DNA of 64,000 nt from Bradyrhizobium sp. CCBAU 51627 (GTDB lineage Bacteria; Pseudomonadota; Alphaproteobacteria; Rhizobiales; Xanthobacteraceae): contig NZ_LBJG01000090.1 in assembly GCF_028128765.1 (NCBI RefSeq), positions 124,001 through 188,000 of the forward strand, in the 5' to 3' direction. Under the pieces are notes generated by a model that had not been told where the DNA came from, ran no database searches, and was given only the letters and a program-made list of their open reading frames with translations. Below, piece by piece: positions 26,736 through 35,236 of this stretch. A program made the translations under genes and the position numbers. Every line of letters starts with the position of its first letter. Position 1 is the first letter of the stretch.

Positions 26736-27317
26736 TTAGATCAGCTTGATCGCCACCACGAAGCCGAGCACCAGCACTGCGGCGCCGAGCGCCACCCATA
26801 GGCCGAGATGCCGCTCGATCCGCTCGCGAATCCAGTCGCCATAGCGGTTCAGCAGGATCGCCACGATGAAGAAGCGTCCGCCGCGCGCGACAACCGAGCA
26901 CAGCACGAAAAGAGCGAGATTGTAGCCGGCAAAGCCCGAGGTGATGGTGACCAGCTTGTAGGGAATCGGCGTCAGGCCCTTGAGCAGGATGATCACCGCG
27001 CCCCATTGGGCATAAGATGCGCGAAAAGCATCGACCTTGTCGCCGAGGCCATAGACCTGGATCAGCCAGTGGCCGACCGAGTCGAACAGCAGCGCGCCAA
27101 TGGCATAGCCCAGCAGACCGCCCAGCACCGAGGTCGCGGTGCAGATCGCCGCATAGACCCAGGCGCGCTGCGGGCGCGCCAGCGACATCGGGATCAGCAT
27201 CACATCGGGGGGAACGGGAAAGAAGGAGCTTTCCGCAAAAGCCACGGCCCCCATGATCCAGAGCGCATAGGGCTTGTGGGCGGCGTCGATGCACCAGTCG
27301 TAGATACGTTTCAGCAT
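26736..27317 (-). CDS. YqaA/DedA-family membrane protein
   Basis: 193 residues from ATG 27317 (MLKRIYDWCIDAAHKPYALW); an earlier start at 27338 is less like the family. The VTT/SNARE-associated domain blocks are present: FAESSFFPVPPDVMLIPMSL, GGLLGYAIGALLFD, LKGLTPIPYKLVTITSGFAG and a C-terminal hydrophobic helix LWVALGAAVLVLGFVVAIKL. About five membrane segments are expected. DedA relatives are implicated in lipid carrier recycling and membrane homeostasis. It lies about 56 bases downstream of the HisE-type gene. Confidence 0.85.
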   Translation of the reverse strand: MLKRIYDWCIDAAHKPYALWIMGAVAFAESSFFPVPPDVMLIPMSLARPQRAWVYAAICTATSVLGGLLGYAIGALLFDSVGHWLIQVYGLGDKVDAFRASYAQWGAVIILLKGLTPIPYKLVTITSGFAGYNLALFVLCSVVARGGRFFIVAILLNRYGDWIRERIERHLGLWVALGAAVLVLGFVVAIKLI

Positions 27318-27373
27318 GGCGCCGCGATGAAGCACCATGGGACGGATTTGTCCATCGCGAGTTTTGTGACGGT

Positions 27374-27778
27374 TTAGTGCCGTTTGCGCGCTGCGCGGCC
27401 CTCGAGCGCGGCAATTGGCCGCCTGGCGGCGATGCGGGGTGAGGCGACTTTAGGCAGTTTCATCGGCGACTTCGGCAGCTTTTCGGCAATGCCCAGCATG
27501 TCCTCACGCCGCGACATTTCACGCCAGACGTCTTCAGGGCGCACGCCGGCGGAAGCCCAGAGCACGATGAGATTGTAGAGCAAATCGGCGCTTTCCCGGA
27601 CCACGGCCTCCGTGTCGCCGTTCACTGCATCGATGACGACCTCGATGGCCTCTTCGGCCAGCTTCTTCGCCATTTTGGAGGACCCGCGCTGAAACAGCCG
27701 GGCGGTGCGCGATGTTGCCGGATCAAGGTCCCTGGCCGCGAGCACAGCCAGATATAGCCGCTCAAGCGAATCACTCAT
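27374..27778 (-). CDS. Phosphoribosyl-ATP pyrophosphohydrolase-like protein (HisE/MazG fold)
   Basis: 134 residues. The all-alpha NTP pyrophosphohydrolase signature is clear: KKLAEEAIEVVIDAV with the E-E-x-x-E metal site, and VRESADLLYNLIVLW with the E-x-x-D partner. HisE removes pyrophosphate from phosphoribosyl-ATP in histidine synthesis. Here the gene stands apart from any his genes and carries an extra basic C-terminal tail of about 30 residues (KVASPRIAARRPIAALEGRA). It may be a second copy or act on another nucleotide. Confidence 0.82.
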   Translation of the reverse strand: MSDSLERLYLAVLAARDLDPATSRTARLFQRGSSKMAKKLAEEAIEVVIDAVNGDTEAVVRESADLLYNLIVLWASAGVRPEDVWREMSRREDMLGIAEKLPKSPMKLPKVASPRIAARRPIAALEGRAARKRH

Positions 27779-27837
27779 GGTACTGAAAACTACTCTAAAC
27801 CAATGGCGAGCGCGTTAACGCCTGACAATAAAGGCAA

Positions 27838-27870
27838 AACAGGCCGCAGCGGCAAGCGCGACGGCCTGTT
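27838..27870 (-). terminator. Intrinsic terminator of the Tyr/Gly-rich protein gene
   Basis: AACAGGCCG and CGGCCTGTT form a perfect 9-bp stem around 15 bases. On the minus strand it is followed by TTTGCCTTTATT, a typical U-rich tail, 25 bases after the stop of the gene at 27895. Confidence 0.7.
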
Positions 27871-27894
27871 GTGGTCAATCCTTCGTCACCGAAG

Positions 27895-28266
27895 CTAGTA
27901 GCAGTTCGTGTAGTAGCCCTGGCCGCAGAGCTCCGACGGAGCCGTACCGCCGTAACGCTGATACTGGTAGTCCGGGCCCGGGCCGTAATAGGGGCCGCCA
28001 CCGTAATAGGCCGGCGCGCTGTAATAGGCGGGGCCGCCATAATACGCCGGCGCATCATAGGCGTAGGCGTCACGGGTCGCGGCGATCGCAAGTCCGGTGC
28101 CGATGGCGCCGGCAATGGCCGCGCCGGCGAAGGCCGCACCGCTGCCGCCATGCCAGTGACGGCCGCCGGCGAATGATGCGGTGGGAGCGACGGTGGTCAG
28201 TGCCAGCACCGCGGCGGCGGCGAGAACGGCCTTGCGGCCGGCAAATCTCGAAATTCGATCAAACAT
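27895..28266 (-). CDS. Exported Tyr/Gly-rich protein
   Basis: 123 residues from ATG 28266 with AAGGAGGG upstream. A signal peptide (AVLAAAAVLALTTVAPTASF) is followed by an alanine/glycine-rich segment with glycine-zipper character (GAAFAGAAIAGAIGTGLAIA). A repetitive tail comes next, AYYGGPAYYSAPAYYGGGPY, then YGPGPDYQYQRYGG, ending with two cysteines (ELCGQGYYTNCY). The pattern is frequent in Bradyrhizobium envelope proteins of unknown function. Confidence 0.7.
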   Translation of the reverse strand: MFDRISRFAGRKAVLAAAAVLALTTVAPTASFAGGRHWHGGSGAAFAGAAIAGAIGTGLAIAATRDAYAYDAPAYYGGPAYYSAPAYYGGGPYYGPGPDYQYQRYGGTAPSELCGQGYYTNCY

Positions 28267-28338
28267 GACGTGGACCCTCCTTGGGACCTTCAATGGTGCC
28301 TCGAGACAGGCTCATGTCCTTCAAACACCCGCATCCCA

Positions 28339-28398
28339 TGTTGGGTTCCCCCACCCCAACACAAGCTGAACGAGGTTGCGTGATCATGACGCAACCTC
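28339..28398. promoter_or_regulatory. Two adjacent inverted repeats in the gap before the glucan exporter
   Basis: TGTTGGG (28339-28345) pairs with CCCAACA (28355-28361), and GAGGTTGCGT (28372-28381) pairs with ACGCAACCTC (28389-28398) around 7 bases. They lie about 170-230 bases upstream of the start at 28572 and about 70-130 bases from the divergent gene. They may be operators or leader structures. No gene was found in 28267-28571. Confidence 0.45.
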
Positions 28399-28571
28399 CG
28401 CTCATCGCCCGTTCAGGTTGGGCGAAGCACGCGACCCCGCCACAAGCGGGCTCAGCCTCGCGGGCGAGACACATCGACCAAACATGCAAAAAGCTTCGCT
28501 GTATCTCGCCGGCGATCCCTGCTTAAAATGCAACGTCATCGTCACACCGTTTGGGGGTCAGCGCCTGCCGC

Positions 28572-30380
28572 ATGTCCATCCTCCGCCTTTACACCCGCGT
28601 CCTCGAACTGCTCGGCAAGGAGGCGCGCCTCGGCTGGCTGCTTGCGATCGCCAATCTCCTGCTGGCGGGCTCGCAGTTCGCGGAGCCCGTCCTGTTCGGC
28701 CGGATTGTCGACGTGCTCTCCGGCAAGACGGTAGCGGGCTCCGACTCGGCCTGGCCGTTCCTGGCCGCCTGGGTCGCGTTTGGACTGTTCACGATCGGCT
28801 GCAGCGCGCTCGTGGCGCTGCAGGCTGACCGGCTCTCGCACCGCCAGCGCCAGGCGGTGCTGACGAGCTATTTTGAGCACATTTTACAGCTGCCGCTGAC
28901 GTTCCATTCCGGCACCCATTCGGGCCGGCTAATGAAGGTCATGCTCAACGGCACCGACGCGCTGTGGCGACTCTGGCTCGGCTTCTTCCGTGAGCACTTT
29001 GCTGCGATCCTGTCGGTCGTGGTGCTGCTGCCGCTGTCGCTCTATTTGAACTGGCGGCTGGCGATCCTGCTGTTCGTGCTCTGCATCGTCTTCACCGCGC
29101 TGACCACCTTCGTTGTGCGCAAGACTTTCGGCATGCAGATGGCGGTCGAGGAGCAGTATAGCGAGCTCTCCGCGCGTGCCTCCGACGCGCTCGGCAATGT
29201 CGCGCTGGTGCAGAGCTTCGTCCGCATCGAATCCGAGGTGCAGGGCCTGCGCTCCGTCGCGGACCAGTTGCTCGCGGCGCAAATGCCGGTGCTGTCCTGG
29301 TGGGCACTCGTCACCGTGATCACGCGCGCCTCCACCACCATCACCGTGCTCGCGATCTTCACGCTCGGCATCGCGCTGCACGACCAGGGCCTGACCTCGG
29401 TCGGCGAGATCGTGATGTTCGTGAGCTTCGCCACGCTCCTGATCCAGAAGCTCGAGCAGGTCGTCAGCTTCATCAACAACGTGTTCATGGAAGCCCCGCG
29501 CCTGCGCGAATTCTTCGGCGTGCTCGATGCCGTGCCCGCCGTTCACGACCGGCCCGATGCGATCGACGCAGGCCGGCTCTCCGGCCTCGTCGAGTTCAAC
29601 GACGTCACCTTCTCCTATGACGGCAAGCGGCCAGCGATCGAGGACCTCTCCTTCACCGCACTGCCGGGCCAGACCATCGCACTGGTCGGCCCGACCGGCG
29701 CCGGCAAGTCCACCGCGATTGCGCTGCTGCACCGCGCCTTCGATCCGCAATCGGGCATGATCAAGATCGACGGCATGGACGTGCGCGGTGTCACGCTGAC
29801 CTCGCTGCGGCGGAACATCGGCGTCGTGTTCCAGGAAGCGCTGCTGTTCAACCGCTCGATCGAGGAAAATTTGCGCGTCGGCAAGCCGGATGCGACCGAG
29901 GCCGAGATGCGCAAGGCGGCGGAGCGCGCGCAGGCGCTCGAATTCATCGAGCGCAGCGGCGGCTTTGCGACCAATGCCGGTGAGCGCGGCCGCATGCTCT
30001 CCGGCGGCGAGCGGCAGCGGCTATCGATCGCGCGTGCGCTGCTGAAGGACCCGCCGATCCTGATCCTGGATGAGGCGACCTCTGCGCTCGATGCCGTTAC
30101 CGAGACCAAGGTGAATGCTGCTCTCGATGAAGTGATGAAGGGCCGCACCACCTTCGTAATCGCCCACCGCCTTTCCACCATCCGCAATGCCACGCGGATC
30201 CTGGTGTTCGAGAACGGGCGGGTGATCGAAAGCGGAACTTTCGATGAACTCGTAGCCAAAGGCGGCCATTTCGCAGAGCTCGCCAAGGCCCAGTTCATGG
30301 TGCAGGAACGGGCACAGCCAACGGCACGGGCCAGCGTGAGTGTCGCCGAGGCCGTTTCTTCTGCCGCCAAATCGCCCTAA
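28572..30380 (+). CDS. ndvA: Cyclic beta-glucan ABC exporter, fused permease/ATPase (NdvA/ChvA type)
   Basis: 602 residues from ATG 28572. An ABC-exporter half-transporter: six membrane helices over residues about 20-300 (SQFAEPVLFGRIVDVLSGK is the family hallmark near the start), then a nucleotide-binding domain with Walker A GPTGAGKST near 374, signature LSGGERQRLS near 476, Walker B ILILDEATSALD near 497 and the H-loop VIAHRLST. In rhizobia NdvA/ChvA exports cyclic beta-glucans needed for osmotic adaptation and for plant interaction. No glucan synthase gene is adjacent, so the substrate is inferred from family resemblance. A C-terminal Ala/Ser tail of about 25 residues is unusual but harmless. 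Confidence 0.85.
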   Translation: MSILRLYTRVLELLGKEARLGWLLAIANLLLAGSQFAEPVLFGRIVDVLSGKTVAGSDSAWPFLAAWVAFGLFTIGCSALVALQADRLSHRQRQAVLTSYFEHILQLPLTFHSGTHSGRLMKVMLNGTDALWRLWLGFFREHFAAILSVVVLLPLSLYLNWRLAILLFVLCIVFTALTTFVVRKTFGMQMAVEEQYSELSARASDALGNVALVQSFVRIESEVQGLRSVADQLLAAQMPVLSWWALVTVITRASTTITVLAIFTLGIALHDQGLTSVGEIVMFVSFATLLIQKLEQVVSFINNVFMEAPRLREFFGVLDAVPAVHDRPDAIDAGRLSGLVEFNDVTFSYDGKRPAIEDLSFTALPGQTIALVGPTGAGKSTAIALLHRAFDPQSGMIKIDGMDVRGVTLTSLRRNIGVVFQEALLFNRSIEENLRVGKPDATEAEMRKAAERAQALEFIERSGGFATNAGERGRMLSGGERQRLSIARALLKDPPILILDEATSALDAVTETKVNAALDEVMKGRTTFVIAHRLSTIRNATRILVFENGRVIESGTFDELVAKGGHFAELAKAQFMVQERAQPTARASVSVAEAVSSAAKSP

Positions 30381-30569
30381 CAAGTCCCCGCAGCACCGTC
30401 GAAATTCAGCCTATTTCATTGCGGAATACGCAGCGGAAGCCCCTATTCTCGACGCACGAGCCGGTATAGGTTTGCGACGCCGCAAGCGGCGGCGCTGGAT
30501 TTCAGAACCGAACATCAGATCACGAGAGCCGCCCGTATCGGGCGGATCTCCAAGGACCGGAATCGGATA

Positions 30570-32075
30570 GTGCACGCCTTACGCCCGCTGCTTCGCAAAT
30601 CCCTGTTCAACCTGTTCGCTGCGACGCTCGCCGTCGGTGCGTTGCTCGCGCCGCGCGCGGCGAGCGCCGAAGCGCTGCTGCTGATCGAAGCCGATAGCGG
30701 CAAGGTGCTGCAGGCGGAGAACGCGACCATTCCCTGGTATCCGGCCTCGGTCACCAAGATCATGACCGCCTATGTGACGCTGAAGGCGGTGAAGGACGGC
30801 AAGATCACGCTCGACACGCTGTTCACGGTGTCGCCAACCGCAGCCTCGCAATCGCCGTCGAAGATGGGCTTTCGTCCGGGAACACAGCTCACCGTCGACA
30901 ACGCGCTGAAGATGATGCTGGTCAAGTCGGCGAACGACATGGCCGTGGTGCTGGCCGAAGGCGTCGGCGGCTCGATCGACGGCTTCTCCGCGATGATGAA
31001 CGATACCGCCAAGCGGCTCGGCATGACGCAGACGAGCTACGTCAATCCGAATGGCCTGCCCGCCGACGGCCAGATCACCTCGGCGCGCGACCTCGGCATT
31101 CTCGCGCGTGCGTTCCTGCGCGATTTGCCCGAATATGAATATTTCGTGCACATTCCCGCGATCCGCTTCGGCAAGCGGATCACGCCGAACTTCAACAAGC
31201 TGATCGGCCGCTATCCCGGCGCCGACGGTTTCAAGACCGGTTTCATCTGCGCCTCCGGCTACAACCTCGTGGCATCCGCCACGCGCAATGGCCGTCGGCT
31301 GATCGCGGTGGTGCTCGGCGCCAACTCCGGCACCGCCCGCGCCGTGAAGGCGGCGCAGCTGCTGGAGCGCGGCTTTAGCCAGGACAATCTGTCGTGGCTG
31401 CGTCCTTCGCTCGGCACCGTCGAGAACCTCGTGCCGGTCGATGCCTCGCCGCCGAACCTGCGCGAGGAGATGTGCGGCGGTCACCACAAGCGCCCCGCGA
31501 GCGACGAGGACGATGCGCTGATCGCGACCAACGGCACCAGCGGCTCGGCCTCCGCCACCGGCGGCGAAGCCCAGGTGACCTTCTTCACCGCAGGGCTCCA
31601 GCCGCCCCTGATGAAGGCCTCCGAGCTGATGGCTTCGGCACCTGCGGCCGCAGAGCCCGTGGTGGTCTATACCGGCCCCACCCGCACCGGTGCTGCCCTG
31701 GTCGCGGCCGTCGCGGCCGACGCCGACCAGCAGACCCCGCCGAAGGCACGTGGCAAGAAGTCGCGCATCGCCAAGAAGCCCGACGCCGGCAGCGAGGCCA
31801 GGACTGAAGCCAAGACTGAGGCCAAGACCGACGGCAAGACTGAAGCCAAGACCAACCGCAAGACCGCCGCGGCGAAACCGGCAGCCACCAAGCCCGACGC
31901 TTCGGCCAAGGCCGATGCAAAGGGCGATGCAAAGACCGCTGCAAAGCCGGCGGCGAGCAAGCATGCGGCGGCCAAGCCTGCAGAGAAGCCGGCGAGCGGC
32001 GATCAGGCCGCCAAGCTCGCCAAGCCCAAGGCGGTCACAAAACCTGCGCCGAAGCCCACGGCCAACAACAGCTAG
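30570..32075 (+). CDS. dacF: D-alanyl-D-alanine carboxypeptidase with Lys/Ala-rich tail
   Basis: 501 residues from a GTG. After a signal peptide (NLFAATLAVGALLAPRAASA) comes a penicillin-binding protein 5/6-type domain with the S60-V-T-K63 active site, S120-A-N motif and K222-T-G motif. It trims the terminal D-Ala from peptidoglycan stem peptides in the periplasm. From about residue 405 the protein carries a histone-H1-like tail (KTEAKTDGKTEAKTNRKTAA, then KPAATKPDASAKADAKGDAK) of about 95 residues, strongly basic. The usual C-terminal amphipathic anchor is not evident, so the tail may instead hold the enzyme to anionic wall or outer-membrane polymers; that is inference. Confidence 0.88.
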   Translation: MHALRPLLRKSLFNLFAATLAVGALLAPRAASAEALLLIEADSGKVLQAENATIPWYPASVTKIMTAYVTLKAVKDGKITLDTLFTVSPTAASQSPSKMGFRPGTQLTVDNALKMMLVKSANDMAVVLAEGVGGSIDGFSAMMNDTAKRLGMTQTSYVNPNGLPADGQITSARDLGILARAFLRDLPEYEYFVHIPAIRFGKRITPNFNKLIGRYPGADGFKTGFICASGYNLVASATRNGRRLIAVVLGANSGTARAVKAAQLLERGFSQDNLSWLRPSLGTVENLVPVDASPPNLREEMCGGHHKRPASDEDDALIATNGTSGSASATGGEAQVTFFTAGLQPPLMKASELMASAPAAAEPVVVYTGPTRTGAALVAAVAADADQQTPPKARGKKSRIAKKPDAGSEARTEAKTEAKTDGKTEAKTNRKTAAAKPAATKPDASAKADAKGDAKTAAKPAASKHAAAKPAEKPASGDQAAKLAKPKAVTKPAPKPTANNS

Positions 32076-32270
32076 GCTAACGGGCCAAGTCCGCCGGGCA
32101 GAACCCGCACTTCGCACCTGCGGCGGCCATTTGCGATGATTCCAGTAGCCACTCCCCAGCCTTTGCCCTAAGCCTCGACCGCTTGCCAGCCGTTCGGGCA
32201 GGCTCGATACTGCCAGCAATGAGGCAAGCCCGGGACACAGCGGGCTCTGGTGCAAGAGAGGGGAGTTTCC

Positions 32271-33956
32271 ATGGAGCGCATCTGGCTCAAACAATATCCG
32301 CCCGGCGTGCCCGCTGATATCGAGCCGACGCAATACGCATCGCTGGTCGACCTCTTGGAGGAGAGCTTTACCAAATTCGCCGACCGCAAGGCGTTCATCT
32401 GCATGGACAAGGCGATCAGCTATCGCGACCTCGACCAGATGTCGCTGGCGCTCGCCGCCTATTTGCAGGGTCGCGGCCTGCAACGCGGCGCCCGCGTCGC
32501 GATCATGATGCCGAACGTGCTGCAATACCCGGTTGCTACCGCCGCGGTGCTGCGCGCCGGGTTTGCGGTCGTCAACGTCAACCCGCTCTACACCCCGCGC
32601 GAGCTCGAGCATCAGCTCAAGGATTCCGGCGCCGAAGCCATCGTCGTGCTTGAGAACTTTGCCCACACCGTCGAGCAGGTCATCGCGAAGACGCCGGTGA
32701 AGCACGTCATCGTCGCCAGCATGGGCGATCTGCTCGGCTTCAAGGGCGTGATCGTCAATCTCGTCGTCCGCCGCGTCAAGAAGATGGTACCGGCCTGGTC
32801 GCTGCCGGGCGCGGTCTCGTTCAACGACGCGCTCGCAGCCGGTCGCAGCCAGACCTTCAACAAGCCGAAGCTGTCGCCCGGCGACGTCGCCTTCCTGCAA
32901 TATACCGGCGGCACCACCGGCGTCTCGAAGGGCGCCACGCTGCTCCATCGCAATATCGTCGCCAACGTGCTGCAGAACGATGCCTGGCTGCAGCCGGCGC
33001 TCAATGCGCCGCCGCATGTCGAGCAGCTCATGATCGTCTGCGCGCTGCCGCTCTATCACATCTTCGCGCTGACGGCCTGCTACCTGCTCGCGGTGCGCGC
33101 CGGCGGCTGCAATCTCCTGATCCCCAATCCGCGCGACATCGCCGGCTTCGTCAAGGAGCTGGCAAAATACCAGGTCAACAGCTTCCCGGCCGTCAACACG
33201 CTCTACAACGGCTTGATGCATCATCCCGACTTCAAGAAGCTCGACTTCTCGAAGCTGAAGATTTCCAACGGCGGCGGCATGGCGGTGCAGCGTCCCGTGG
33301 CCGATCAATGGAAAGCGATCACCGGCTGCTTCATCGCCGAAGGCTACGGCCTGTCCGAGACCTCACCGACACTCACCTGCAATCCGGCGACGGCAACGGA
33401 ATTCACGGGGACGATCGGCATCCCCGTGCCTTCGACATGGATTTCGATCCGCGACGATGATGGCAACGAAGTCCCGCTCGGCCAGGCCGGCGAAATCTGC
33501 GCCAAGGGCCCGCAGGTGATGTCGGGATACTGGAACAGGCCCGAGGAGACCGCCAAGGTGATGACCGCGGACGGCTATTTCCGCACCGGCGATATCGGCG
33601 TGATGGACGAGAAGGGCTACACCAAGATCGTCGACCGCAAGAAGGACATGATCCTGGTCTCCGGCTTCAACGTCTATCCGAACGAGATCGAGGAAGTGAT
33701 TGCAAGCCATCCGGGCGTGCTGGAATGCGCCGTGATCGGCATCCCCGATTCCAAGTCGGGCGAAGCGGTGAAGGCCTTTGTGGTCAGGAAGGATCCGAAC
33801 CTCACGGCCGAAGCCGTGATCAAGTTCTGTCACGAGCAGCTCACCGGCTACAAGGTGCCCAAGCACATCGAATTCCGCACAGACCTGCCCAAGACCAATG
33901 TCGGCAAGATCCTGCGCCGGCAGCTTCGCGACGAGAAGAACGCCGAGGCGGCGTAA
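32271..33956 (+). CDS. fadD: Long-chain fatty acid--CoA ligase
   Basis: 561 residues from ATG 32271 preceded by GAGAGGGGAG. It activates fatty acids to acyl-CoA for beta-oxidation or lipid synthesis at the inner membrane. Motifs: P-loop LQYTGGTTGVSKGATLLHRN near 210-230, A5 AEGYGLSETSP, fatty-acyl-CoA signature DGYFRTGDIGVMDEKGYTKI then VDRKKDMILVSGFNVYPNEI, and catalytic lysine in KTNVGKILRRQLR. Length and the N-terminal start MERIWLKQYPPGVPADI match the FadD family. It stands alone, with a REP repeat immediately downstream. Confidence 0.92.
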   Translation: MERIWLKQYPPGVPADIEPTQYASLVDLLEESFTKFADRKAFICMDKAISYRDLDQMSLALAAYLQGRGLQRGARVAIMMPNVLQYPVATAAVLRAGFAVVNVNPLYTPRELEHQLKDSGAEAIVVLENFAHTVEQVIAKTPVKHVIVASMGDLLGFKGVIVNLVVRRVKKMVPAWSLPGAVSFNDALAAGRSQTFNKPKLSPGDVAFLQYTGGTTGVSKGATLLHRNIVANVLQNDAWLQPALNAPPHVEQLMIVCALPLYHIFALTACYLLAVRAGGCNLLIPNPRDIAGFVKELAKYQVNSFPAVNTLYNGLMHHPDFKKLDFSKLKISNGGGMAVQRPVADQWKAITGCFIAEGYGLSETSPTLTCNPATATEFTGTIGIPVPSTWISIRDDDGNEVPLGQAGEICAKGPQVMSGYWNRPEETAKVMTADGYFRTGDIGVMDEKGYTKIVDRKKDMILVSGFNVYPNEIEEVIASHPGVLECAVIGIPDSKSGEAVKAFVVRKDPNLTAEAVIKFCHEQLTGYKVPKHIEFRTDLPKTNVGKILRRQLRDEKNAEAA

Positions 33957-33970
33957 TCCATGTCTTATGT

Positions 33971-34055
33971 CCGTCATTCCGGGATGGTCCGAAGGACCAG
34001 AGCCGGAATCTCGAGATTCCGGGTTCGATGCCTTCGCATCGCCCCGGAATGACGG
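33971..34055. repeat. REP-type palindromic repeat, GTCATTCCGGG class
   Basis: Outer arms CCGTCATTCCGGG and CCCGGAATGACGG; inner perfect palindrome CCGGAATCTCGAGATTCCGG at 34003-34022. It sits between fadD and the peroxiredoxin gene. A close relative is at 39839-39923. Confidence 0.85.
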
Positions 34056-34148
34056 AGCGCTTGCCCCCATCACACAGCGGTGAAGCCGTTTCCCTCCACC
34101 GGTAAAATGATCTAGAACAGCCCCGGCCCCTTCCATGGAGAAACGACC

Positions 34149-34634
34149 ATGACCATCCAAGTTGGCGACAAGCTGCCCGAGACGAAATTCCGCGTGATGA
34201 CGGCGGAAGGCCCGCAGGTCAAGACCACCGACGACATCTTCAAGGGCAAGAAGGTGGCGCTGTTCGCGGTGCCCGGCGCCTACACCGGCACCTGCCACAA
34301 GATGCATCTGCCGAGCATCTTCCTCAACGCCTATGCCATGAAGGACAAGGGCGTCGACACCATCGCGATCGTCTCGGTCAACGACGCCTTCGTCATGAAT
34401 GCCTGGAAGCGCGACACCGACCAGCGCGACGAGGCGATCTTCCTCGCCGACGGCAACGCCGACTTCGCCAAGGCGATCGGCATGGAGCTCGATGCCTCCG
34501 CCAACGGCCTCGGCATCCGCTCCAAGCGCTACTCGATGCTGGTCGAGGACGGCGTGGTCAAGAAGTTGAACCTGGAAGCGATGCCCGGCAAGGTCGAGGT
34601 GTCCGGCGGCGATACGCTGCTCGGCCAGCTCTGA
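34149..34634 (+). CDS. Peroxiredoxin, Prx5/PrxII type, 1-Cys
   Basis: 161 residues, thioredoxin fold. It reduces peroxides using the peroxidatic Cys49 in PGAYTGTCHKMHLPS; the family's usual PGAFTPTC has Thr-Pro replaced by Tyr/Thr-Gly, which is common in bacterial PrxII. It is the only cysteine, so recycling must depend on glutaredoxin/glutathione or another thiol. Other landmarks are SVNDAFVMNAWKRD and LGIRSKRYSMLVEDGVV. The start follows GGAGAAACGACC. Confidence 0.9.
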   Translation: MTIQVGDKLPETKFRVMTAEGPQVKTTDDIFKGKKVALFAVPGAYTGTCHKMHLPSIFLNAYAMKDKGVDTIAIVSVNDAFVMNAWKRDTDQRDEAIFLADGNADFAKAIGMELDASANGLGIRSKRYSMLVEDGVVKKLNLEAMPGKVEVSGGDTLLGQL

Positions 34635-34661
34635 GCCTTAGCCCATTTCTTCCCAAGGACG

Positions 34662-34749
34662 ACGTCATGCCCGGGCTTGTCCCGGGCATCCACGGTTCTT
34701 GGCTCCGCGCGGCAAGGCGCGGATGGCCGGGTCTGGCCCGGCCATGACG
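34662..34749. repeat. REP-type palindromic repeat, GTCATGCCCGGG class
   Basis: Two stem-loops, GTCATGCCCGGGC...CCCGGGCAT and GGCCGGGtctGGCCCGGCCATGAC, with the shared ends GTCAT/ATGAC. It lies between the convergent peroxiredoxin and rnhA genes. Confidence 0.85.
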
Positions 34750-34771
34750 AGTGGAGAGAGCGAGCTCCGCG

Positions 34772-35236
34772 CTACTCCCCCACCCGCTGCTGCAACCGCG
34801 CCTTCACGATCCCGTCGCGCGCCAATTGATCCGCGCGCTCGTTCTCAGGATGGCCGGCATGGCCCTTGACCCAATGCCAGCGCACCTGGTGCGCCTTCAG
34901 CGCGGCGTCCAGGCGCTGCCATAGCTCGACATTCTTCACCGGCTTCTTGTCGGCGGTGCGCCAGCCATTGCGCTTCCAGCCGTGGATCCAGCCAGTGATG
35001 CCCTGCCGGACGTACTGGCTGTCGGTGTAGAGATCGACCGTGCACGGCTTCTTCAGCGCTTCGAGCGCGGAGATCGCCGCCATCAATTCCATCTGGTTGT
35101 TGGTGGTGTGGCGCTCGCCGCCGTTCAGCTCTTTTTCCTTGTCGCCGAACTTCAGGATCGCGCCCCAGCCGCCGGGTCCGGGATTTCCCGAGCAGGCGCC
35201 GTCGGTGAAGATCGTGACATTGGGAAGCTCGCTCAC
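34772..35236 (-). CDS. rnhA: Ribonuclease HI
   Basis: 154 residues. It cleaves the RNA strand of RNA-DNA hybrids. The catalytic DEDD set is complete: D12 (TIFTDGACSGNPG), E50 (NNQMELMAAI), D72 (LYTDSQYV), D136 (ENERADQLARDG), with the histidine loop GHAGHPENE. Its ATG overlaps the stop of thrB (ATGA), so it is translated with the upstream homoserine kinase gene, as in related alphaproteobacteria. Confidence 0.95.
   Translation of the reverse strand: MSELPNVTIFTDGACSGNPGPGGWGAILKFGDKEKELNGGERHTTNNQMELMAAISALEALKKPCTVDLYTDSQYVRQGITGWIHGWKRNGWRTADKKPVKNVELWQRLDAALKAHQVRWHWVKGHAGHPENERADQLARDGIVKARLQQRVGE

Noticed and set aside
31780..32075. A frameshift explaining the Lys/Ala tail of the carboxypeptidase
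   Set aside because: The frame stays open with regular codon use and repeat structure to the stop, so the tail looks genuine.
30579..33308. A 909-codon open frame on the minus strand opposite dacF and fadD
   Set aside because: It is the shadow of two well-supported plus-strand genes; composition is typical of antisense frames in high-GC DNA and no domain is visible.
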